A stretch of 39,268 bases of DNA from an uncultured Faecalibacterium sp. (GTDB lineage Bacteria > Bacillota > Clostridia > Oscillospirales > Ruminococcaceae). A program made the translations under genes and the position numbers. Every line of letters begins with the position of its first letter. Within the stretch, counting starts at the first letter, position 1. Below, one piece after another: positions 24,787 through 30,780 of the stretch. Location: contig CAKSZS010000020.1 in the NCBI GenBank assembly GCA_934525845.1, positions 1 through 39,268 on the forward strand. Reading direction: 5' to 3'. The notes beneath the pieces were generated by a model. That model saw only the letters and a list, made by a program, of their open reading frames with translations. It did not search any database and was not told where the DNA came from.

Positions 24787-24825
24787 GAGCTGTAAAGCAA
24801 ATGAAACCCTGGGAGACGAAAACCA

Positions 24826-25749
24826 ATGAAACATTACATTACCCCGGAAGAACACGCCCGGCAGCAGCGCCGCCGCGGCCGGCAGGCGCTGGGTCTGCTC
24901 ATCGCGGTGCTGGTGATCGTCGGCTTTGTCACGGTGCTGCGCACCGGTGTAGGGCTGGTGGCCAACCTGTTTGATGATACCGCCCAGAAGCAGGAATACG
25001 AGGACAAGCTGGAAGGCCTGGTGCTGTTCGACCCCATGCCCTTTGACGGGCTGGAAAACCTCGATGACCTGACACTGCGGGAAGCTGCCGTATGGGGCTG
25101 CATCTACAACATTCAGGAGACGCAGGGCGGCTTTGACAACTACAGCACCGACCCGGACACCGAACAGCTGCTGCTGCCCTCGGTGGATGTGGACGCCTAT
25201 CTGGCCAGGCTGGTCGGCCCCGGCTTCAAGCTGACCCACCGCAGCTTCGAGATGGAGGATATGTCCATCGAGTTCGATGAGACCACCCAGTGCTACAAGA
25301 TCCCGGTCACCGGTACGGTGGGCTATTACCGCGCCGTGGTCACCCGGCTGTTCAAGCGTAGCGGCCAGCTGCACGTCACCGTGGGCTATATTCCCACCTC
25401 CAGCACCGATGACAGCATCATCAACCAGTCCTCGGACACGCCCACCAAGTATATGGATTACCTGTTCGAGCGCCAGAGCGGCAGCTGGTATCTCACCGGT
25501 CTGACCGAGAGCGAGACCAAGCCTGACAGCACGGCGAGCACCGAGGCCGCCAGCCAGCCGCAGCCCATGGCCGAAAGCGATGTGCAGGATGCCATCCTGG
25601 CCACCGCCGGTTCCTCGGAGGCGGCTTCCGATGCCGCTTCGGACGCAGCTGCCGAGCCGGACACCCAGAGCCTGGACGAGCCGGCTGCTGACAGCACCGC
25701 CGCCGAAGCAGATGCCGCCGATAACGGCGCTTCCAGCACGGCTGCATAA
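24826..25749 (+). CDS. Membrane-anchored protein of unknown function with a disordered C-terminal tail
   Basis: I do not recognise this 307-aa protein. A basic N terminus (residues 11-20 rich in Arg/Gln) precedes one membrane helix at about 21-39, so the bulk should face outside. Residues 50-225 look globular with mixed strands (TGTVGYYRAVV, LHVTVGYIP, GSWYLTGL), reminiscent of small extracellular accessory domains but without a diagnostic motif. Residues 228-307 are low-complexity Ala/Ser/Asp/Glu/Thr and predicted disordered. There are no cysteine pairs or catalytic triads. The gene is monocistronic with its own promoter and terminator; the ATG at 24826 has only a weak SD (GGGAGA). Confidence 0.8.
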   Translation: MKHYITPEEHARQQRRRGRQALGLLIAVLVIVGFVTVLRTGVGLVANLFDDTAQKQEYEDKLEGLVLFDPMPFDGLENLDDLTLREAAVWGCIYNIQETQGGFDNYSTDPDTEQLLLPSVDVDAYLARLVGPGFKLTHRSFEMEDMSIEFDETTQCYKIPVTGTVGYYRAVVTRLFKRSGQLHVTVGYIPTSSTDDSIINQSSDTPTKYMDYLFERQSGSWYLTGLTESETKPDSTASTEAASQPQPMAESDVQDAILATAGSSEAASDAASDAAAEPDTQSLDEPAADSTAAEADAADNGASSTAA

Positions 25750-25764
25750 TACCTGTAAAAACGA

Positions 25765-25805
25765 ACACCCGACTGTGAAACATCACAGCCGGGTGTCTTT
25801 TTTTG
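25765..25805 (+). terminator. Intrinsic terminator after the membrane-anchored unknown
   Basis: ACACCCG-x-CTGTG pairs with CACAG-x-CGGGTGT around an AAACAT loop (25765-25796), followed by a T-run to 25805. Confidence 0.9.
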
Positions 25806-25859
25806 AGAAAGCCTCCCTCGCTGAGGGAGGTGGCACGGCGTAAGCCGTGACGGAAGGAG
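25804..25859 (-). repeat. Two-hairpin module, single copy after the glycosyltransferase gene
   Basis: On the minus strand it begins directly after the glycosyltransferase stop. It holds CCGTCA, the hairpin CACGGC/GCCGTG (25834-25849), GCCACCT, and the stem CCTCCCTC/GAGGGAGG (25812-25830), then CTTTC. The 23-bp block 25832-25854 matches 24035-24057 with one mismatch. It probably serves as the terminator. Confidence 0.65.
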
Positions 25860-26861
25860 TTATTTCAGATCGAACCGCACGACCACCAGCCGGTACCAGA
25901 GATAGGGCACCATGTTCCAGATCATCCACAGCTCCATGAGGAGATAATTCGGCAGGTCTTTCAGGCGGAAGGGGCGTTTGCCCAGCTTTCCGGCTTTCAG
26001 CAGGGCAAAGGCTTCGTGCATTCCCTTGTCCCAGGCTTCGCCGAAACCCTGCTTGTGGAACTTGTAACACTTGAGCAGGTAGCCCGCGGCCAGCGGGATG
26101 AAGTTGAGCACCAGCATGAGCAGCGGCTCGTTTTTCAGCGGCAGCAGGATGCTGTTGCGGCCGCTCTGCTGGCTTTTGAAGGCATTGTACCGCACTGCGC
26201 CGGTGCTGGCTCCGCAGATGTGGTAGCACCTGGCGGTGGGGCAGAGGATGTTCTTGTAGCCGGCATTGTTGGCGCGCCAGCTTAAGTCCACATCCTCAAA
26301 GTAGGCAAAGAAGTTCTCGTCAAAGCCGCCGATCTCGTCCAGGATGCGTTTGCGGTAGAGGGACGCGCCGCCGCAGGCCGAGAAGATGCGCTTCTGCCGG
26401 GTGTAGCGGCTGGCTTTCCGGCCGTCGCCGGTCTTGCAGGCAAAACCCATCCAAGTGACGTAGTCGCCGGCGTCATCGGCCAGCTCCCGATCGAAGTGGC
26501 GGATCATCAGGCTCTGCACCGCAAAAATTTTGGGGTCGGTCTCGGCGGCGCGGATCAGCTCCGCCAGCCAATCGGGTTCGGCAAAGGCATCGTTGTTGAA
26601 CAGCACCACATACTCGCTCTGCGCCCGGGCGATGCCCTGGTTCACCGCGTGGGAAAAGCCGGTGTTGGTGCCGTTTTCGATCAGGGTGAAGTTGGGGCGG
26701 CTGCAGTAGCTGCGGGCCTGCTCCAGGCTTTCGTCGGTGGAGCCGTTGTCCACGATGATGAGTTCAAAATCCTGTTCGGTCTGAGCGTAAACGGACTCGA
26801 TGGAGTCCTTCAGCCAGCCCTTGCCGTTGATGTTTGGGATGACGATGGTTGCTTTATACAT
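25860..26861 (-). CDS. Family 2 glycosyltransferase (rhamnosyltransferase-like)
   Basis: A 333-aa GT-A fold enzyme that would add a sugar from a nucleotide donor to a cell-surface glycan. The N terminus ATIVIPNINGKGWL and VDNGSTD (Asp38) bind the nucleotide; LFNNDAF (89-93) replaces the classic DxD metal motif; GFDENFFAYFEDVDLSWRA (around 198-216) is the GT2 acceptor and base region seen in WbbL/RfbN-type enzymes. The C-terminal 90 residues contain amphipathic or hydrophobic stretches, suggesting membrane association. The start is the ATG at 26861 after AGGAG. It stands alone, with no polysaccharide cluster around it, so the acceptor is unknown. Confidence 0.88.
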   Translation of the reverse strand: MYKATIVIPNINGKGWLKDSIESVYAQTEQDFELIIVDNGSTDESLEQARSYCSRPNFTLIENGTNTGFSHAVNQGIARAQSEYVVLFNNDAFAEPDWLAELIRAAETDPKIFAVQSLMIRHFDRELADDAGDYVTWMGFACKTGDGRKASRYTRQKRIFSACGGASLYRKRILDEIGGFDENFFAYFEDVDLSWRANNAGYKNILCPTARCYHICGASTGAVRYNAFKSQQSGRNSILLPLKNEPLLMLVLNFIPLAAGYLLKCYKFHKQGFGEAWDKGMHEAFALLKAGKLGKRPFRLKDLPNYLLMELWMIWNMVPYLWYRLVVVRFDLK

Positions 26862-26897
26862 AAAAACGCTCCTGTTTGTGTGCACAATTACCCGAAC

Positions 26898-26906
26898 AGT
26901 ATAGCA
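26898..26906 (-). promoter_or_regulatory. Extended -10 promoter of the glycosyltransferase gene
   Basis: TGCTATACT on the minus strand, identical to the polA extended -10. It lies immediately after the terminator of the upstream lipoprotein gene. Confidence 0.5.
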
Positions 26907-26916
26907 TATCTGCGTG

Positions 26917-26951
26917 CAAAAAGAAACCGCATCCCAACGGGATGCGGTTTC
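26917..26951 (-). terminator. Intrinsic terminator after the lipoprotein gene
   Basis: On the minus strand a perfect 13-bp stem (26923-26935 with 26939-26951) with a 3-nt loop is followed by a T-run. Confidence 0.92.
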
Positions 26952-26965
26952 CGATGCGGCAAAAA

Positions 26966-27529
26966 TCAGGCGGCCAGAGCCTTTTCGATGTTGGCCAGTA
27001 CGGTGTCGTGGTCCTCGGCGCAGACCAGAATGACCTCTCCGGTGGGGGCAACGGTGACGGTGGCGGCCTTGGCGATCTGGTACTGGTCTTCCAGATAGTG
27101 CTCCATGGACTGCTGCTCGCTGGCCACATAGGCTTCCAGCGCTTCCTTCACGGCATCGGTCTTGCCCTCGGCGGGCTTGACGATGGCCACCGCGTAACTG
27201 CGCACCATCATGGCGGAAAGGGAAGCGGCGAAGTCGGTGTACAGGTCATCTTCCAGGTTCAGCAGGGGCAGCATCATGTTCTGGATCTCGTCGTTCAGCT
27301 GGTCGGCCTCGTACTCGGCGCTGTAGCCGTCGATGGCGGTGAACTTGCCGTCCGCGCCCTTGGTGAAGATCATGTCCACCTCGTTCTCTTCATCGGTGCG
27401 GGCATCGTGCAGGATCTGGGAATAATCCTTCGGGGCGGAAGACGCGGAAGAGCCGGGCTTGCTGCCGGCGCAGCCCACCAGGGCCAGCAGGGTCAGCCCT
27501 GCCAGAAGGGCGGCGATCAGTCGTTTCAT
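26966..27529 (-). CDS. Lipoprotein with a DUF4358-like domain
   Basis: A 187-aa secreted lipoprotein. The signal peptide MKRLIAALLAGLTLLALVGC ends in a lipobox with Cys20, followed by a short Ser/Ala/Gly linker. The remaining region (about 35-187) resembles DUF4358 proteins of Clostridia: strands and helices with DYSQILHDARTDEENE, SYAVAIVKPAEG, and a C-terminal VILVCAEDHDTVLANIEKAL. No catalytic motif is visible and the function is unknown. It has its own terminator. The ATG at 27529 follows AAAGGAAA. It lies downstream of the lrp gene on the same strand. Confidence 0.82.
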   Translation of the reverse strand: MKRLIAALLAGLTLLALVGCAGSKPGSSASSAPKDYSQILHDARTDEENEVDMIFTKGADGKFTAIDGYSAEYEADQLNDEIQNMMLPLLNLEDDLYTDFAASLSAMMVRSYAVAIVKPAEGKTDAVKEALEAYVASEQQSMEHYLEDQYQIAKAATVTVAPTGEVILVCAEDHDTVLANIEKALAA

Positions 27530-27682
27530 AGGTCCGTTTCCTTTCGTGTGAAAAAAGCTTCGTGTCGGAGCACAGCCGTGTGTTCACCGGTAGTGTGTGC
27601 GGTTTTGCGGCTGGTATACTATATACGAATCAGGCACCCGCAGGATTGCAGGAAAAAGGTAACAGATTTATGAACGGACACC

Positions 27683-28123
27683 TCAGAGCATCAGGGCGTC
27701 CAGCTCCCTGTGGTTGACCGGGGTGGACAGGATGATCTGGGTGCTGGTGGTGCCCAGCTTCTGGAACTGCAGGATCAGGTGTTCCAGCTGGGGCATACTG
27801 CCGCAGCTGACCTTGACCAGAAAGGTATAGGCTCCGGTGACGTGGTAGCACTGCAGCACCTCTTTGCTGTTCTGCAGCAGCTCCAGAAAAGCGTCCTGCC
27901 GGGAAGGCGCCACCGACAGGCTGATGAGGGCGTCCACATACACGCGGTCGGTGGGGCGGTTCAGGGTGACGGTGTAGCCGCTGATGATGCCGTCGGTCTC
28001 CAGCTTGTGGATCCGGCTGGAAACGGCGGGGCTGGTCAGAGACACCTGCTCCGCGATCTCCTTGACCGGCATACGGGCATTTTTGGCCAGAAGGGACAGA
28101 ATTTTGCGATCCAGATCATCCAT
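27683..28123 (-). CDS. Lrp/AsnC-family transcriptional regulator
   Basis: A 146-aa regulator. Residues 1-60 form the winged HTH (LDRKILSLLAKNARMPVKEIA, SPAVSSRIHKLETDGII); residues 65-140 form the RAM domain that binds amino acids and drives octamer formation (TDRVYVDALISLSV, VTGAYTFLVKVSC). The strong SD AAAGGAGA precedes the ATG at 28123. A long AT-rich promoter region with repeated AAAGTAAAG motifs lies upstream, consistent with the autoregulation common in this family. The ligand and regulon cannot be read from sequence. Confidence 0.92.
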   Translation of the reverse strand: MDDLDRKILSLLAKNARMPVKEIAEQVSLTSPAVSSRIHKLETDGIISGYTVTLNRPTDRVYVDALISLSVAPSRQDAFLELLQNSKEVLQCYHVTGAYTFLVKVSCGSMPQLEHLILQFQKLGTTSTQIILSTPVNHRELDALML

Positions 28124-28168
28124 GGGAGATTCTCCTTTGAAATATGTTGGATTGTATAAAATTTTCAG

Positions 28169-28269
28169 AAAGTAAAGTTTTATTGTTGGTATAAACGCAC
28201 AAAGATTGAAAAAGTACGCTTTTGCTTTGCTTTGTGTTAATTATATAAAGTTTTGACCGAAAAGTAAAG
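28169..28269 (-). promoter_or_regulatory. AT-rich lrp promoter with direct repeats
   Basis: On the minus strand TTTACT (28263-28268), a 17-bp spacer and TATAAT (28240-28245). The 9-mer AAAGTAAAG occurs at 28169-28177 and 28261-28269, the second overlapping the -35. Lrp-type proteins favour AT-rich bent DNA, so these may be binding sites. The wider region 28124-28301 is otherwise non-coding. Confidence 0.6.
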
Positions 28270-28301
28270 CATTATTTTAAAGCAAAACGGGAAAATTTTG
28301 T

Positions 28302-28329
28302 TTGACAAGAAAAGAAAAAGGCGTATAAT
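28302..28329 (+). promoter_or_regulatory. Orphan sigma-A promoter (small RNA candidate)
   Basis: A perfect TTGACA (28302-28307), a 16-bp spacer and a perfect TATAAT (28324-28329). This is the best promoter in the window, yet no recognisable gene follows on its strand. Confidence 0.85.
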
Positions 28330-28335
28330 ACATCA

Positions 28336-28446
28336 TGCAAGGCAGCGCCCCGCACAAAGGCGCGCCGTTGGAATTGAGATTCACCACTTTATATACTTTC
28401 CCACCCCTCTATACACAAAAACCCGCTGCCAGGCGGGTTTTTGTGT
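28336..28446 (+). ncRNA. Candidate small RNA, about 110 nt
   Basis: Transcription from the consensus promoter at 28302-28329 would start near 28336 and stop at the strong terminator 28413-28446. The interval has no SD followed by a plausible short gene. A GCGCC/GGCGC stem occurs near the 5' end (about 28345-28363), then a CU-rich single-stranded stretch (28381-28412). It does not match 6S, SRP, tmRNA or RNase P consensus motifs I know. It sits between lrp and hflX, both on the other strand. Confidence 0.55.
28413..28446. terminator. Bidirectional terminator between the small RNA and hflX
   Basis: A perfect 14-bp stem (28413-28426 with 28433-28446) has five T's in the 3' arm on either strand. 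It can end the plus-strand small RNA and the minus-strand hflX transcript, whose stop is about 125 nt away. The intervening 28447-28570 shows no gene. Confidence 0.85.
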
Positions 28447-28570
28447 TTGCTGGGGATTTTTTATTTTTGGGGACGAGGCTGTTCGTATGGAAATGGCAGG
28501 ATCGGTTTGGTTCGGTTGGCTGCGCAGCTGGACAGATACGATTTCCCCGCTGTCCTGCCGGAAGCGGCTT

Positions 28571-29836
28571 TTATACCAGATACCCTTCAAAGCAGTGCAG
28601 ATCTTCGGTCTTGACGATGCCTTCCAGATACAGGCCGTCTTCCCGGTATTCCTCTACCTGCACACTGCCGCGCTCCCGCATGGGAGCGGCCAGGCCCAGC
28701 TTGTCGTAGGGCAGCAGCACCTTCAGGGTGTGCACCCGGTCGCTGAGCACCTCGTCCAGCTTGGCCAGCAGCTTGTCCAGACCATAGCCGGTCCTGGCGC
28801 TGGTGAGCAGGATGTCCGGGTCAAAGGAGAGTGCGCCGGGCTTGTCGCACTTGTTGTACACGGTCAGACGGGGGATGTCATCGCAGTCCAACCCGTCCAG
28901 CACTTCATCGGTCACGGCCAGCTGCTCTTCGCGCTGTTCGTCCCCGGCATCGGCCACCCGCACGATGACGTCCGACCAGGCGGCTTCTTCCAGGGTGGAT
29001 TTGAAGGCTTCCACCAGATTGTGGGGCAGGCGGGACACGAAACCGACCGTGTCCACCAGCAGCACCGCCATGCCGCTGGGCAGCACCAGCTTGCGGCTGG
29101 TGGGGTCCAGGGTGGCAAACAGCATATCCGCCTCGGCCACGCTGGGGCCGCACAGGGCGTTCATCAGGCTGGATTTGCCCACGTTGGTGTAGCCCACCAG
29201 GCTGACCACCGGCATCCCGGTTTTGGCGCGGGCCTTGCGGATCTCGCCCCGGCGCTTTTCCATCTCGGCCAGCTTCTCGGCCAGCGCGTCAATGCGGGCG
29301 TGCACATGACGGCGGTCCAGCTCCAATTTGGTCTCGCCGGCACCACGCCGGGCACCGCCGCCGCCGCCACCGCCGCCGCCCTGACGGCTCAGCGCCTCGC
29401 CCATGCCCTGCAGCCGGGGCAGACGGTAGCGCAGAAGTGCCAGCTCGGTCTGCAGTTTGCCCTCGTTGGTCACCGCACGGCTGCGGAAAATTTCCAGGAT
29501 CAGCATGGTGCGGTCGATGACCTCCAGCCCGCCCAGGGCGTTGGAGATATTGCGGATCTGACTGCCGGTCAGTTCGCCGTCAAACACGGCGCATTCGGCC
29601 CCCAGCTCCCCGGCGGCGAGAGACGCTTCTTCCAGCTTGCCGCTGCCCAGCACGATGCCGGTCTCCGGGGTCTGCCGCTTCTGGGTCACCTGGGCCACGG
29701 CTTCCATGTGGTTGGCTTCGCACAGGGCCGAAAGCTCGGCCAGACTGCGCTCGCAGTCCCATAGGCCCTGATCCAGTGCCAGCAGGATGACCTTCGTCGG
29801 GGGTGTTTCTACTAAAATGTCGTAAAGTTCGCTCAA
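28571..29836 (-). CDS. hflX: Ribosome-associated GTPase HflX
   Basis: HflX binds the ribosome and splits stalled 70S particles. The protein is 421 aa. Residues 1-150 are the N-terminal HflX domain (ETGIVLGSGKLEE, VFDGELTGSQIRNI), then a glycine linker, a helical region, and the G domain: G1 GYTNVGKSS (215-223), G3 DTVGF (262-266), G4 NKCD (328-331). The linker has nine consecutive glycines (153-161), where relatives have a shorter GGxGxRGPGE-type loop. The start is a TTG at 29836, 7 nt after AAAGGAC; no ATG fits. Confidence 0.94.
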   Translation of the reverse strand: MSELYDILVETPPTKVILLALDQGLWDCERSLAELSALCEANHMEAVAQVTQKRQTPETGIVLGSGKLEEASLAAGELGAECAVFDGELTGSQIRNISNALGGLEVIDRTMLILEIFRSRAVTNEGKLQTELALLRYRLPRLQGMGEALSRQGGGGGGGGGARRGAGETKLELDRRHVHARIDALAEKLAEMEKRRGEIRKARAKTGMPVVSLVGYTNVGKSSLMNALCGPSVAEADMLFATLDPTSRKLVLPSGMAVLLVDTVGFVSRLPHNLVEAFKSTLEEAAWSDVIVRVADAGDEQREEQLAVTDEVLDGLDCDDIPRLTVYNKCDKPGALSFDPDILLTSARTGYGLDKLLAKLDEVLSDRVHTLKVLLPYDKLGLAAPMRERGSVQVEEYREDGLYLEGIVKTEDLHCFEGYLV

Positions 29837-29862
29837 AATAAGTCCTTTCTTTTTCAGATGAA

Positions 29863-30028
29863 ACCCTCTCAGGCAATGCCTTGCAGCATTGCCGGCTCCC
29901 CCGAAAGGGGGAGCTTTATGAGCGGGAACCGGTAGATATTTTCTTTATAATCAGGGGTGAAACTTTCCGGAAAATCGCAAAAAAGCTCTCCCCTCGGGAG
30001 AGCTGCCGCCGTAGGCGGCTGAGAGGGT
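29863..30028. repeat. Two-hairpin module, convergent pair between hflX and the GNAT gene
   Basis: A plus copy (29863-29917) has the head ACCCTCTC, hairpin GGCAATG/CATTGCC, then GCTCCCCC-GAAA-GGGGGAGC and CTTTATG. A minus copy (30028 to 29979) has the same head, hairpin GCCGCC/GGCGGC, then AGCTCTCCC-GAGG-GGAGAGCT with six T's. The minus copy starts two bases after the GNAT stop. The AT-rich middle contains TATAAT at 29945-29950 region but no clear gene. Confidence 0.7.
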
Positions 30029-30030
30029 CC

Positions 30031-30627
30031 TTATCTCTTTTCGTACTGTTCTCTCGTCAGCAGATAGCTCCGGCACTCCACCGGGGTGCCGTCGAATTTG
30101 TGATAGACGGCATCGTGGTGGGACGCAAAGCCTGCTTTTTCCATCACTTTGCCGCTGGCGGGGTTGTCCACCGCGTGGCAGCAGGTGAGGAACGCCCCGT
30201 CGGTCTGGGTGAACCAGAAGCGGACCACGGACTTCAGCGCTTCGGTGGTGAAGCCTTTGTTCCACCAGGCCCGCCCGATGCAGTAGCCTGGCTCCCAGAT
30301 GCCGTCTGAAAGGTCCAGGCCGGGCCATTCGGTCTTCTGCTGAGGTTCCCCCAGCAGGGAGTTCACCAGACTGATGGAACCGAACACCTGCCCGGTGGCC
30401 TTTTCCACCATGGCCCACTGATAGTAGTCCGGGTTCGGGTAGAGGGAAGCCCAGGCTGTGAGCAGCTCCCGGGTCTCGGCGGCGCTTTTGTGCGGCTCCC
30501 ACCGCAGATACCGGGTCACCTCCGGGTCGGACGCCCAGTTGGCGTACATCATCGGGGCGTCTTCCGGCAGAAGCCTGCGCAGAAGCAGCCGTTTGGTTTC
30601 CAGTTCCTGTGTGCCGGCGTGGCGCAT
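30031..30627 (-). CDS. GNAT-family N-acetyltransferase (RimJ/RimL-like)
   Basis: A 198-aa acetyl-CoA-dependent acetyltransferase. It opens with the RimJ/RimL signature ETKRLLLRRLLPEDAPMMY, followed by SDPEVTRYLRWEPHKS. The acetyl-CoA loop region around residue 125 (GYCIGRAWWNKGFTTEALKSVV) and the final NPASGKVMEKAGF segment are typical. The substrate could be a ribosomal protein N terminus or a small molecule; the sequence does not decide. The ATG at 30627 lies 7 nt after GGAGGG; the frame extends far upstream by chance. It probably forms a single-gene transcript closed by the repeat module. Confidence 0.9.
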   Translation of the reverse strand: MRHAGTQELETKRLLLRRLLPEDAPMMYANWASDPEVTRYLRWEPHKSAAETRELLTAWASLYPNPDYYQWAMVEKATGQVFGSISLVNSLLGEPQQKTEWPGLDLSDGIWEPGYCIGRAWWNKGFTTEALKSVVRFWFTQTDGAFLTCCHAVDNPASGKVMEKAGFASHHDAVYHKFDGTPVECRSYLLTREQYEKR

Positions 30628-30659
30628 GGTGCATCCCTCCATGTTTCGAAAGTATGCAT

Positions 30660-30668
30660 AGGATAGCA
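30660..30668 (-). promoter_or_regulatory. Extended -10 promoter of the GNAT gene
   Basis: TGCTATCCT on the minus strand in the context TTTTGTGCTAT, the same context as the polA promoter. Confidence 0.45.
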
Positions 30669-30708
30669 CAAAATCGGCGTTCCTGCAAGCGTCGGGCACA
30701 AAAACTGC

Positions 30709-30737
30709 TTGACCGGATGCGGATTCTACGTTAAACT
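30709..30737 (+). promoter_or_regulatory. Promoter of the methyltransferase/MTHFR gene
   Basis: TTGACC (30709-30714), a 17-bp spacer and TAAACT (30732-30737). The leader is about 37 nt. No SAM or cobalamin riboswitch fits in so short a leader. Confidence 0.65.
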
Positions 30738-30780
30738 GAAATCCAAGCGATTCCATAGGAATAAGGGAGGATACCTCAGA

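Noticed and set aside
28298..29764. A plus-strand open frame of 488 codons through the small RNA region into hflX
   Set aside because: It reads through the promoter and terminator and is the antisense of hflX for most of its length.
15595..30028. CRISPR-like interpretation of the repeated hairpins
   Set aside because: The repeats are not evenly spaced, vary in sequence and orientation, and no cas gene is nearby.
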